Source: an uncultured Flavobacteriaceae bacterium (lineage in GTDB: Bacteria; Bacteroidota; Bacteroidia; Flavobacteriales; Flavobacteriaceae). From it: a stretch of DNA of 64,000 bases. The position numbers and the translations under genes were made by a program. How positions within the stretch are numbered: the stretch's first letter is position 1; every line of letters begins with the position of its first letter. The notes below the pieces were generated by a model that was given only the letters and a program-made list of their open reading frames with translations, did not search any database and was not told the origin of the DNA. The stretch spans positions 1 to 64,000 of the forward strand of contig CALJFB010000005.1 in the NCBI GenBank assembly GCA_938073895.1, written 5' to 3'. This document shows positions 1 to 10,137 of this stretch, piece by piece.

Positions 1-129
1 TATGCTAATAGCCATACAACGCATCATTATGCAAGTATTGCTTATTTATTACAGCAAGTTAATCCTAATAATGACTTTTTAGATGCAACCTTTGGTATTA
101 ATACAAATGCTTTACATACTCTAAAATGA
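1..129 (+). CDS. C-terminal fragment of an unknown protein
   Basis: The window opens inside a reading frame that stays open from base 1 to a TGA at 127-129, giving 42 codons. The fragment has a His/Thr-rich stretch (SHTTHH) and ends in NTNALHTLK. It is followed by a strong hairpin terminator at 160-195, which supports it being the real 3' end of a plus-strand gene. I do not recognise the family. The rest of the gene lies outside the window. Confidence 0.55.
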   Translation, partial: YANSHTTHHYASIAYLLQQVNPNNDFLDATFGINTNALHTLK

Positions 130-157
130 TTAATAATGAAAGATGCTACTTGAAATA

Positions 158-197
158 AAAAAAGCTCAATTTAACTTTAGTTAAATTGAGCTTTTAA
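158..197. terminator. bidirectional intrinsic terminator
   Basis: A perfect 16-bp inverted repeat (160-175 and 180-195) with a 4-nt TTTA loop has A-run and T-run ends. It sits between the convergent unknown gene and slyD and can serve both strands. Confidence 0.9.
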
Positions 198-219
198 GTT
201 ATTATAAATTTATAAAATC

Positions 220-723
220 TTAGTGCTGATGTCCATTTGCTCCGTGAACATGACCGTGTTCTAATTCTTCTTTTGTAGCGTCTCTCATTTCAAGAATCTT
301 ACCTGTAAAGTGTAAGTCCTGATCAGCTAATAAGTGGTTTACGTCTACAGTTATAGTTTCTTCGTTAATAGATATTACTTTTCCAGGAATTACATTCCCG
401 TTTTGATCTTGTAGTGGTAAAATATTTGCAACAGCAACTTCTGGAATTAATTTTCCTTCTTGCATAAACATATCCTGTGCTAATTCTATAATAGCTTCAG
501 GTTTATGAGTTCCATATGCGTTTTCAGATTTTATTCCAAAAGAAAATGTATCTCCTTCTTTTAACTCTGCTACATTAACTTCGAATTCTGGAATCATTTG
601 TCCTAATCCAGATAAAAATGCTAATGGCTCTTTTCCTTCAGTAGATTCTATTAATTGTCCTTCTGCAGTGTCTCTATATAAGTTATACTCTATAGCAATT
701 GCTTTACTTTTTACTTCGCTCAT
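220..723 (-). CDS. slyD: FKBP-type peptidyl-prolyl isomerase, SlyD-like
   Basis: A 167-residue cytoplasmic prolyl isomerase/chaperone. The FKBP core is visible at residues 33-48 (PLAFLSGLGQMIPEFE) and 67-71 (ENAYG). An insert-in-flap chaperone region follows at roughly 75-125, then the core resumes with NHLLA at 129-133. The last 13 residues are His-rich (HGHVHGANGHQH), like the metal-binding tail of SlyD. There is no signal peptide. It is monocistronic, with a terminator downstream and its own promoter upstream; the -33 element overlaps the 3' end of the neighbouring DUF6095 gene. The family assignment is secure; the metal-binding role of the tail is by analogy with E. coli SlyD. Confidence 0.93.
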   Translation of the reverse strand: MSEVKSKAIAIEYNLYRDTAEGQLIESTEGKEPLAFLSGLGQMIPEFEVNVAELKEGDTFSFGIKSENAYGTHKPEAIIELAQDMFMQEGKLIPEVAVANILPLQDQNGNVIPGKVISINEETITVDVNHLLADQDLHFTGKILEMRDATKEELEHGHVHGANGHQH

Positions 724-740
724 TTAATTAAATTTTTGTG

Positions 741-771
741 CAAAAGTAAGGTTTAATAGCAGTTTAATCAA
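741..771 (-). promoter_or_regulatory. Bacteroidota-type promoter of slyD
   Basis: On the minus strand, TTG (771-769) is followed after 20 nt by TACTTTTG (748-741). This matches the flavobacterial consensus TTG-N17-23-TAnnTTTG and lies just upstream of the slyD ATG at 723. Confidence 0.75.
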
Positions 772-991
772 ATAAACTAGACATTATTGTTTTTAGACCT
801 TTAAAGATGAAATAGATAGCTAAACCACAAATTATAATACCTATAATAAATAGTGGTATAAAGAATGGTTTATCTTTATTAATTAATACTAAATGTAATA
901 ATATAGGACCACTAATTAGAAGTGCCAAAGCAATTCCCATTTGTTGTAAACCTTTTACTAATAGCTCTTTATTTGTTCTTTTAGTTTCCAT
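764..991 (-). CDS. DUF6095 family small membrane protein
   Basis: A 75-residue protein with two clear hydrophobic segments (about residues 18-36 and 43-64), separated by a short loop (NKDKPF). The N-terminus is basic, METKRTNKELLVKGL. This matches my memory of the DUF6095 family of flavobacterial inner-membrane proteins, which have no known function. Its start overlaps the end of murQ by 11 nt, so the two are almost certainly cotranscribed and possibly translationally coupled. The link to MurQ is positional only. Confidence 0.7.
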   Translation of the reverse strand: METKRTNKELLVKGLQQMGIALALLISGPILLHLVLINKDKPFFIPLFIIGIIICGLAIYFIFKGLKTIMSSLFD

Positions 992-1796
992 TGTAGTTTT
1001 CTATTGCGTTACGAACATTCTTGAATTTTAGTAATAGTGTTTTAGCTTCTGAATCTGAGATATTTAATTCGTTAACAATCATTTGTGTTCCGCGTTTAAT
1101 TAATTTAGAGTTAGATAATTGCATATCTACCATTTTATTTCCTTTTACTTTTCCTAATTGAATCATTGTAGAAGTACTAATCATGTTTAGTACTAATTTT
1201 TGAGCAGTTCCAGCTTTCATTCTTGAACTTCCTGTTAAAAATTCAGATTCTACTGTTACTTCTATTGGAAATTGTGCTGTTTTTGCTAGCGGACTTGATT
1301 CATTACAGGTTATACAACCTGTAATAATATTATTTTGATTACATTTTTCTAATGCTGATATTACATAAGGTGTTGTTCCTGATGCTGCAATTCCAATTAC
1401 TACATCTTTTTTAGATACATTATGGTTTTGTAAATCTATCCAACCTTGTGTTTTAGAGTCTTCTGCATTTTCTACTGCTTGTCTTATGGCTTTTTCTCCA
1501 CCTGCAATTATTCCAAAGACTAAATCTGATGAGACTCCAAAAGTTGGAGGACATTCTGATGCATCTAAAACACCAAGTCTTCCGCTTGTTCCTGCACCCA
1601 TATAGAATAATTTCCCGCCATTTTTTAGTCTGTTAACTATTTGCTTGGTTAATTTTTCTATTTGTGGTATTGCCTTTTTTACGGCTTGTGGCACTAAATG
1701 ATCTTCGTTATTTATATTAACTAAAAGCTCGTTTAACGTCATTTTTTCTAAATGATTGTATTTTGAGTCTTGTTCTGTTGTTTTTATAAAATCCAT
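981..1796 (-). CDS. murQ: N-acetylmuramic acid 6-phosphate etherase
   Basis: MurQ cleaves the lactyl ether of MurNAc-6-P to give GlcNAc-6-P and D-lactate during cell-wall recycling in the cytoplasm. The 271-residue protein carries the SIS sugar-isomerase fold. The signature YMGAGTSGRLGVLDASECPP spans residues 65-84 and includes the Ser/Thr phosphate-binding loop and the catalytic Glu-81; GIAASGTTPYV follows in the second half. Length is slightly below the usual 290-300, normal for this group. It heads a two-gene unit with the DUF6095 gene. A TATTTTTG -7 box ends 5 nt before the ATG, so the mRNA should be nearly leaderless. No MurNAc kinase or transporter is nearby. Confidence 0.95.
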   Translation of the reverse strand: MDFIKTTEQDSKYNHLEKMTLNELLVNINNEDHLVPQAVKKAIPQIEKLTKQIVNRLKNGGKLFYMGAGTSGRLGVLDASECPPTFGVSSDLVFGIIAGGEKAIRQAVENAEDSKTQGWIDLQNHNVSKKDVVIGIAASGTTPYVISALEKCNQNNIITGCITCNESSPLAKTAQFPIEVTVESEFLTGSSRMKAGTAQKLVLNMISTSTMIQLGKVKGNKMVDMQLSNSKLIKRGTQMIVNELNISDSEAKTLLLKFKNVRNAIENYNGN

Positions 1797-1801
1797 ATAT
1801 C

Positions 1802-1809
1802 AAAAATAC
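1802..1809 (-). promoter_or_regulatory. -7 promoter box of murQ, near-leaderless start
   Basis: TATTTTTG on the minus strand matches TAnnTTTG exactly, with only 5 nt between its G and the murQ ATG at 1796. I see no good TTG -33 element at the expected distance. Confidence 0.5.
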
Positions 1810-1820
1810 GGATTTGTTTG

Positions 1821-1971
1821 CGTTAGTGGTAGTAGCGGCATCCTTTTTTGTGATAATAATGCTGTATTTTTTATAAATTGACTTTACATTGAATTAAACA
1901 TATACCAAACTAAATTTGTACTGCTTTGCAAAAAAGATATAGCGGATGACACGACCCGATAGGGAAACGCC
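1821..1971 (+). repeat. intergenic inverted-repeat element, copy A
   Basis: The left arm reads GTAGTAGCGGCATCC followed by a T-run. The right arm reads an A-run followed by GATATAGCGGATGACACG and CCCGATAGGG. CTTTTTTG (1844-1851) pairs with CAAAAAAG (1929-1936), and an outer GCGTT (1821-1825) pairs with AACGC (1966-1970). A diverged second copy is at 10861-10950 on the other strand. No open reading frame is seen inside. It could be a structured RNA, a REP-like element or a relic mobile element. Confidence 0.5.
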
Positions 1972-2023
1972 ATTATATTAATATTTTAACAGAATAATAA
2001 ACGCTTTATTTTTTATTAGACTA

Positions 2024-2839
2024 TTACTCTACTGTGTAGTTTGTTGTGTAAGCTTGTGATAATCTAAAATAGCCTAAAGGAAAATTGGCTGTATTTGTAA
2101 TGTTTATACAATTTCCTCTTACGGTTGCTGGTTGGGTTTGAAATGGTCCACCATTGTCTGAATTTGATTGTTGTAAAAGCAAGTTCATGTATTCATAAAA
2201 TTGTTCTGATACGCCAAAGTGATTGATAGTTAGCTCATCTTCTGGTTTTAAATCTTCTTCTGTAAAGAACGCAAAAATTTGATTTCCGTTTGTAAATGCA
2301 TCATCGTAAACTTCTAACATTGGTATTGCTGCGATATCTGTGTCAAATTGGTAGAAATAATAATTTTCTTGGTCTGCTGGATCTGTATAATAGGCTTTAA
2401 TTTCTATTTCTTCTCCAGAAAATCCACCTTCGTTATCTTGCTCTATAAAATCTATTGGACTTACAGATTTAAGCGTTTCTATAGCTGTATAAGTTTCGTT
2501 ATTGTACGTAATATTTAACGTATAGGTTTCGTCTAATACTGGAGTAAATGTGGTTGTTTTATATATGCCAGAATTATCTGTATCTATAAAATTAAAGCTA
2601 TTATTATTACTATCTGTTATTGTAACTACAGCATTTAGTGCTAATGGAATTGATGTTCCAAAATAGGGCGCTGTTTTTGTTAAAATAATTTTTTGCTCGT
2701 TGCCTGGTGTACCATCATACCAATTAATAGATGCTTCTATTACTAGGCGTTCTTGTCCTGTTGGGACATCTATATCTACAACTTTTTCGCAATTTGTAAA
2801 TAAAAAAAGTAGTAGAAATGTATATATAAATGATTTCAT
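2024..2839 (-). CDS. DUF4249 outer-membrane lipoprotein, partner of the TonB receptor
   Basis: A 271-residue protein with a lipoprotein signal peptide: MKSFIYTFLLLFLF followed by TNC, giving a lipidated Cys near residue 17. The mature start VVDIDVPTGQERLVIEASIN and the Ig-like beta-rich middle (NETYTLNITYNNETYTA-type strands) fit the DUF4249 family. These lipoproteins are encoded directly behind TonB-dependent receptors of Bacteroidota. The gap to the upstream receptor gene is only 4 nt, so the two form an operon. By analogy with SusD-like partners it may help substrate capture at the outer-membrane surface, but this is inference and the substrate is unknown. Confidence 0.85.
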   Translation of the reverse strand: MKSFIYTFLLLFLFTNCEKVVDIDVPTGQERLVIEASINWYDGTPGNEQKIILTKTAPYFGTSIPLALNAVVTITDSNNNSFNFIDTDNSGIYKTTTFTPVLDETYTLNITYNNETYTAIETLKSVSPIDFIEQDNEGGFSGEEIEIKAYYTDPADQENYYFYQFDTDIAAIPMLEVYDDAFTNGNQIFAFFTEEDLKPEDELTINHFGVSEQFYEYMNLLLQQSNSDNGGPFQTQPATVRGNCINITNTANFPLGYFRLSQAYTTNYTVE

Positions 2840-2843
2840 TTTA

Positions 2844-5213
2844 TTAAAATTTAAAATTATAACTTACCGATGGTACTATACCAAAAATAGATAATTGTGT
2901 TGCTTCGTTTTGTCCAGACATTCTATTTTCTCCAAAGCTTATTGAAGCTGCATTAAATCTGTTATAAATATTATATATTCCAAAAACCCAAGAACTTTGG
3001 TAACCTGTTTTTTTATTAGGTTTTGGTTTGTAAATAGCTGAAACATCTAGCCTGTGGTACGTTGGTAATCTGTCTTGGTTTCTAGAACTAAAATTTGGAA
3101 CACTTACACCATTATATACATATTGTCCGTTTGGATAGGTTGTTGGTTGTCCTGATTGTACTATAAAATTGGCATTAAAATTCCATTTTTTATTAAAATC
3201 GAAACTTCCTGTAAAAGATAGATCGTGTGTTTTATTGTAAGCTGTGTTGTACCAATTACCATTATTAATTCCAGGTTGGTTTGCTGTTTTTCCTGGAGTT
3301 CTTTGTTCGGATTTTGATAATGTATAAGCTAACCAACCTTTAAAGCGACCTTTGTCTTTTTTTAATAAAAACTCTAGTCCATAAGCTCTTGCTTCTCCAT
3401 TTAAAATAACTTGTTCTATAGCATTATTTGCAATTAGATCTGCGCCATCTATATAATCTATTCTGTTTTGTATTATTTTGTAATAAGACTCTACTTCTAA
3501 AGAATACGTATTGTCTTTAAAAGTTTTAAAGTAACCTAAAGCGACTTGATCTAATATTTGTGGTTTTACAAATGTTCCACTTGGTGTCCAAATATCTAAA
3601 GGAGTTGGAGATGTTGTATTAGATAATAAGTGTAAATATTGGGTCATTCTGTTATAACTTGCTTTTACAGATGTACTATTATTTAATCTATAAGATGCTG
3701 CTAAACGTGGCTCTAAATTGGCAAATGTCTCTATAATATCGCTTCTGTTATATGTAGATGTACTAATTGGATCTACTTTTTGATAAATTCCAAACGTTGA
3801 ATTATAAACTACTGCTTCGTTATTCTGATAATTATTAAGCTCGTCTTGTCCTAATCTTAAAAATGAACTTAATCTTAATCCATAAGATAATGTTAGCTTA
3901 TCGGAAACCTGATGTTCGGCATCTATATAAACAGCATTTTCGAAGGCATATTTTTTTGTTAATTGCTGTTCGTTTATTCCAGAACTTGGATTTGAAGGTT
4001 CAATTTTTCCTGGATTAAAACTGTGATGTATGCTATTTAAGCCATATTGGAGTTTAAAATCGTTGTTTATATAATGTTTAAAGTCATACTTTAAATTGAT
4101 GTTTTTTATTCCTGAAACCCAATTAAATTCTACAAAGTTTAGGTTTAAACCATAAAAATAATCAGAATATATAACAGATAAGTTGGAGAATAGTTTGTCT
4201 GAAAACAAATGATTCCATCTAAAATTTACAACTGTATTACCGTAGGTGTTCTCGAAACTATCAGATATTTTAAAAACATCTCTCCCAAAGTAACCAGACA
4301 GGTAAATGTTGTTTTTATCGTTTAATTTGTAACTTAGCTTTGTGTTTAAATCGTAAAAATAAGCTACATTATTATTGTCAAATAATGGTAAAAATAAATG
4401 TGCATAAGAAGATCTTCCTCCTAATAAAAACGATCCTTTTTCTTTTTTTATTGGTCCTTCGGCTAATAAACGACTTGATATTAGTCCAATTCCGCCATTC
4501 ATAGCAAATTTATTACTGTTTCCTTCTTTTTGATAAATATCTAAAACCGATGAAACGCGTCCGCCATATCTTGATGGAATTCCTCCTTTATACAATTTTA
4601 TATCTTTAATTGCGTCTGGATTAAAAACGGAAAAGAAACCAAATAAATGAGACGAATTATAAACTGTAGCTTCGTCTAATAAAATTAAATTTTGATCTGC
4701 AGCACCACCACGAACATTAAAACCGCTACTACCTTCGCCGGCATTTGTAACACCAGGCAATAATGTAATGGCTTTAATTACATCTGCTTCGCCAAAAACT
4801 ACAGGAATATCTTTTATAGTACTTGCTTTAAGTGTATTTACACTCATTTGTGGTGTTCTAAGATTTAGTTTTTCTGAATCTGCGGTAATAATTACCTCAC
4901 CAAGATTTTCGGTACTTTCTTCTAACTTATAATTTAGTGTTGTTTTTTCTGTAAGGTTTTTATTTTCAGAAATAGTTTTAAAACCTAGAAACGAAATCTG
5001 TAAATTGTATGTTCCTTTAGGAATTGTAATAGAGTAGAAGCCGTACTCATTAGTAACTGCTCCAGTTGCTAATTCTGGAATAATAATGTTTACACCAATT
5101 AAAGTTTCGTTAGTAGACGCCTCGGTAATAGTTCCGCTTAGTGTTATGTTTTCTTGAGCTAATGCTATGTTACTGCATAGAATAAGACTTAAAAATAATA
5201 TGAATTTATTCAC
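2844..5213 (-). CDS. TonB-dependent receptor with CarboxypepD_reg-like N-terminal domain
   Basis: A 789-residue outer-membrane active transporter. A signal peptide (MNKFILFLSLILCSNIALAQ) is followed by a carboxypeptidase-regulatory-like domain (about 23-105, ITLSGTITEASTNETLIGVN). The plug domain (about 115-225) contains LPGVTNAGEGSSGFNVRGG, and a 22-strand-type barrel runs to the terminal Phe (SVSYNFKF). The ORF-track start is a GTG codon, the only start that preserves the signal peptide. A TACTTTTG -7 box lies at 5238-5245. It heads an operon with the DUF4249 lipoprotein. The ligand cannot be read from sequence; this subclass is not a classical SusC. Confidence 0.9.
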   Translation of the reverse strand: MNKFILFLSLILCSNIALAQENITLSGTITEASTNETLIGVNIIIPELATGAVTNEYGFYSITIPKGTYNLQISFLGFKTISENKNLTEKTTLNYKLEESTENLGEVIITADSEKLNLRTPQMSVNTLKASTIKDIPVVFGEADVIKAITLLPGVTNAGEGSSGFNVRGGAADQNLILLDEATVYNSSHLFGFFSVFNPDAIKDIKLYKGGIPSRYGGRVSSVLDIYQKEGNSNKFAMNGGIGLISSRLLAEGPIKKEKGSFLLGGRSSYAHLFLPLFDNNNVAYFYDLNTKLSYKLNDKNNIYLSGYFGRDVFKISDSFENTYGNTVVNFRWNHLFSDKLFSNLSVIYSDYFYGLNLNFVEFNWVSGIKNINLKYDFKHYINNDFKLQYGLNSIHHSFNPGKIEPSNPSSGINEQQLTKKYAFENAVYIDAEHQVSDKLTLSYGLRLSSFLRLGQDELNNYQNNEAVVYNSTFGIYQKVDPISTSTYNRSDIIETFANLEPRLAASYRLNNSTSVKASYNRMTQYLHLLSNTTSPTPLDIWTPSGTFVKPQILDQVALGYFKTFKDNTYSLEVESYYKIIQNRIDYIDGADLIANNAIEQVILNGEARAYGLEFLLKKDKGRFKGWLAYTLSKSEQRTPGKTANQPGINNGNWYNTAYNKTHDLSFTGSFDFNKKWNFNANFIVQSGQPTTYPNGQYVYNGVSVPNFSSRNQDRLPTYHRLDVSAIYKPKPNKKTGYQSSWVFGIYNIYNRFNAASISFGENRMSGQNEATQLSIFGIVPSVSYNFKF

Positions 5214-5344
5214 GTAAATAATTTATTTGTACACAAGCAAAAGTAAATAAAATTTAGGCTCTAAGTTTTATTTTAACAGTAAGTTAATTATTTAGTTTAC
5301 TATTCTATTAGGCTTTCTATTTTAATTTAAGGAAAATCCTTGAA

Positions 5345-5373
5345 CAAAAAAAGCATCTGTTTTCACAGATGCT
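5345..5373 (-). terminator. intrinsic terminator of icd
   Basis: An 8-bp stem AGCATCTG/CAGATGCT (5352-5359, 5366-5373) is followed on the minus strand by a run of seven T. It lies 27 nt past the icd stop codon. Confidence 0.88.
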
Positions 5374-5399
5374 ATTTGATTTTATAAGAAGTAAATTAA

Positions 5400-7643
<2,244 letters not shown>

Positions 7644-7775
7644 TTATCTATTTTTTGCTTAGCGAATATACAAAAAAGAAGTCTTTTTTTAAAGTGAAAT
7701 GGAACTGTTATGTTGCTTTTAACTTTTTATTAAATTGATGACTAATTCTTTAAGAATAATATTATTTAAGCTGGT

Positions 7776-8351
7776 TTATTCTGTAATTATTAACTTATAA
7801 TGTGCTAACAAGCCTTCTAAATTATATTTTGAAAATTTAGCACCTTTTAGTTTATTGTTTTCTGGAATTAATGAGATGTTTTTAGCTGAAGTAAAATCGC
7901 ATTTTTCAAGATTTGTTGTATTAAAAACAGCATTTAAAAAGTTACAATTGTTAAATGATGACCCTAATAAATTAGCATTAGAAAAATCGGTCTGATTAAA
8001 ATTACATGCCATAAATGTAGTGTGCTTTAAATTGGTATTTACAAAATTAGCCAATTGTAAATTACAGCTTTTAAAGGTTATGGATAGGAGGAAAGTGTTA
8101 ATTTCTGAAACAGGAAAACCAATCATTTTACAATTAGTAAATGTGGTGTCTTTAAAAATAGTTTCGTTAATTTTAACTAAACTTAGATTACAATCTATAA
8201 ACTCGCATTCCAAAAAGCTAAAAGCCGATAAATAACAAGAATCAAAATTACAGTTTGTAAATGTGCAATTATCGTACTCTGCTTTATCTAATTTTATTTT
8301 AGTAAAATCTTTATTCTTAAAATCCTGATCTGTTATAAACGGTAAATTCAT
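7776..8351 (-). CDS. pentapeptide-repeat protein
   Basis: A 191-residue protein made almost entirely of pentapeptide-like repeats of A(D/N)LXX form, for example YDNCTFTNCNFDSCYLSAF and DFSNANLLGSSFNNCNF. The register runs from about residue 20 to 175 and predicts a right-handed quadrilateral beta-helix. There is no signal peptide or transmembrane segment, so it is probably cytoplasmic. It is Cys-rich at repeat positions (TNC, KSC, NNC), a common variant. Some such proteins mimic DNA and protect gyrase (Qnr/MfpA), but most have no known role and nothing here points to quinolone resistance. It appears monocistronic. Confidence 0.88.
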   Translation of the reverse strand: MNLPFITDQDFKNKDFTKIKLDKAEYDNCTFTNCNFDSCYLSAFSFLECEFIDCNLSLVKINETIFKDTTFTNCKMIGFPVSEINTFLLSITFKSCNLQLANFVNTNLKHTTFMACNFNQTDFSNANLLGSSFNNCNFLNAVFNTTNLEKCDFTSAKNISLIPENNKLKGAKFSKYNLEGLLAHYKLIITE

Positions 8352-8362
8352 AAAGTAAAAGT

Positions 8363-8398
8363 AAAAAAAAAGCCTTGATATATAATATCAAGGCTTTT
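8363..8398 (-). terminator. intrinsic terminator of rplS
   Basis: A 14-bp perfect stem (8368-8381 and 8385-8398) with a 3-nt loop is followed by a long T-run on the minus strand. It lies 19 nt beyond the rplS stop codon. Confidence 0.92.
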
Positions 8399-8417
8399 AA
8401 ATATGTTGAGAAAAATA

Positions 8418-8771
8418 TTATTTTCTTCTAACTTCTTTAATTCTAGCTTTCTTACCAGTAAGTTCTCTAAAGTAGAAAATTCTAGCTCTACGTACTTTAC
8501 CTCTTTTGTTAACTTCTACTTTTTGTAAAGCAGGTAAGTTTACAGGGAAAATACGCTCAACTCCTATTGTACCAGACATTTTTCTGATTGTAAAAGTTTC
8601 AGAAGAACCAGTTCCTCTTCTTTGAATAACTACGCCTCTAAAAAACTGTGTACGTGTTTTAGCACCTTCACGAATCTCGTAGTATACAGTAATTGTATCT
8701 CCAGCTGAAAATTCAGGGAAATCTTTTTTGGTTACAAACTCGTCTTGTACAAATTTAACTAACGCTTCCAT
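8418..8771 (-). CDS. rplS: 50S ribosomal protein L19
   Basis: A 117-residue protein of the large ribosomal subunit, at the 30S/50S interface (bL19). Recognisable motifs are FSAGDTITVYYEIREGAKTR and RTQFFRGVVIQRRGTGSSETFTIRK, with the basic tail LTGKKARIKEVRRK. Length matches the family. A TATATTTG -7 box lies at 8844-8851 on the minus strand, so the transcript should have a leader of about 70 nt with repressor-like base pairing (see the leader entry). The terminator is strong. The usual rpsP-rimM-trmD-rplS operon is not kept here: trmD is next door but 302 bp away. Confidence 0.97.
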   Translation of the reverse strand: MEALVKFVQDEFVTKKDFPEFSAGDTITVYYEIREGAKTRTQFFRGVVIQRRGTGSSETFTIRKMSGTIGVERIFPVNLPALQKVEVNKRGKVRRARIFYFRELTGKKARIKEVRRK

Positions 8772-8840
8772 ATTTAATATTTTTATTGATTAATCCAAGA
8801 TAACATTCGCGATTATCGCCAGAGGTTAACCCAAATTTGG
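8772..8840 (-). promoter_or_regulatory. candidate structured 5' leader of rplS
   Basis: Between the predicted start site (about 8840) and the rplS ATG the minus-strand RNA can pair GATAA with TTATC around a TCGCGAATG segment, and CCAA with TTGG outside it. It also holds the palindrome GGTTAACC. Leaders that bind the ribosomal protein and regulate it are known for many r-protein genes, and I recall an L19 leader motif described in Flavobacteria. Whether this is that motif needs a covariance-model search. Confidence 0.4.
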
Positions 8841-9073
8841 CTGCAAATATACGTAAAATGTTTATTTATTGTTTATATGAAGTCACTTTTTTTAATAAAT
8901 AAAATCAAGATAGACATTGGTGGTTAAAATCATGATTAATACTATTTAAATTAAGTTTAAAGGTTGATTTATTTATTGGTTAGTCATATTTATAATGTTT
9001 TGCTCTTAATAAATTAAATTTTATTAAGAACAAATTGAACAAAATCCAAATTTATAACTACTTACTCAAAAAC
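8841..9073. other. intergenic region between rplS and trmD
   Basis: Apart from the rplS -7 box TATATTTG (8844-8851, minus strand), I see no open reading frame, repeat or convincing terminator. The DNA is AT-rich spacer. It separates two genes that share an operon in many bacteria. Confidence 0.6.
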
Positions 9074-9748
9074 TTATTCTAGTAAATCTGGTCTTCTATC
9101 CATAGTTCTTTGGTTGGCTTGTTCTTCTCGCCACTTTTCAATTTTAGGAAAGTTTCCTGTAAAAAGAATTTCTGGAACTTTAAGACCTTTATATTCTCTT
9201 GGTCTTGTATAAATTGGTGGTGCTAATAATCCGTCTTGAAAAGAATCTGTAAGTGCAGATGTTTCGTCTCCTAAAACACCAGGAATTAACCTAATAATAC
9301 TGTCGCATAAAACCGCAGCACCAAGTTCTCCGCCAGAAAGCACATAATCTCCAATAGAAATTTCCTTTGTAATAAGTAGATCTCGCACACGTTGATCTAC
9401 ACCTTTATAATGACCACATAAAATAATTATGTTTTTTGCCATAGATAATGTGTTAGACGTACCTTGATTTAAGGTCTCGCCATCTGGCGTCATATAAATA
9501 ACTTCATCGTAATTACGAGCTTCTTTTAAAGCTGTAATACATTTATCTATAGGTTCTATTAGCATTACCATACCTGCGCCGCCACCAAATTGTGTATCGT
9601 CTACAGTTTTGTGTTTGTTAGTGGTGTAATCTCTTAAATTATGAAAATGTACTTCTACCAAACCAGCATCTATAGCACGTTTTAAAATTGACGCTTCAAA
9701 CGGACTTTTTAGTAATTCTGGTAAAACGGTAATAATATCAATTCTCAT
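9074..9748 (-). CDS. trmD: tRNA (guanine-N1)-methyltransferase
   Basis: TrmD methylates N1 of G37 next to the anticodon, using S-adenosylmethionine, and prevents +1 frameshifting. The 224-residue protein shows the SPOUT deep-knot motif at about 130-170 ([20 protein letters not shown] and [17 protein letters not shown]). It also has the N-terminal [13 protein letters not shown] and the substrate motif GGGAGMVM (55-62). It is slightly shorter than the 240-250 residues of proteobacterial enzymes because the C-terminal domain ends early at RRPDLLE. The -7 box TATATTTG lies at 9768-9775. It is monocistronic here. Confidence 0.97.
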   Translation of the reverse strand: MRIDIITVLPELLKSPFEASILKRAIDAGLVEVHFHNLRDYTTNKHKTVDDTQFGGGAGMVMLIEPIDKCITALKEARNYDEVIYMTPDGETLNQGTSNTLSMAKNIIILCGHYKGVDQRVRDLLITKEISIGDYVLSGGELGAAVLCDSIIRLIPGVLGDETSALTDSFQDGLLAPPIYTRPREYKGLKVPEILFTGNFPKIEKWREEQANQRTMDRRPDLLE

Positions 9749-10137
9749 AATGTAACTTAGTATGCCGCAAATATAATTGAATTGTTTTTATTGCTTGTAA
9801 GTTTTTCTATTTTGTAATTACAAAGTTTTGGTTTTATAATCTTATTTTTAAGTCGCAGTTCAAAATTTATTTTTTCATTTTTTATTCGCCTATTATCTTG
9901 TTTTAAGTGCTTTGCAGTTCCTTGATGAAAAAACGAAACAAAAAAAAATCAAGACTTCACAATCTGTTTCTAAAATTTCTTTCGCGTCAGCATAAAAATA
10001 ATGTGTTCTACTAATAAGTAGTTTTTACTAAAAAGTATATTATAGTATTAATTATAATTTACTTACAGCTATTTTTGCTTTTTCTTGTGCTCAATTCATT
10101 TTTTACGAAAAACATTCTGAGGTCGCGAATTATAAGT
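9749..10137. other. intergenic region with a CTTGAT/ATCAAG inverted repeat
   Basis: A 389-bp gap without a credible gene. It holds the trmD -7 box (9768-9775, minus). A purine-biased segment has CTTGAT (9921-9926) and ATCAAG (9948-9953) flanking a GAAAAAACGAAAC core. The segment has the look of degenerate intergenic repeats that I associate with flavobacterial genomes, but I cannot confirm this without a search. Confidence 0.35.

Noticed and set aside
7776-8351. Qnr-type quinolone-resistance protein
   Set aside because: The pentapeptide repeats alone do not identify Qnr; the Cys-rich repeats and the lack of Qnr loops make this unsupported.
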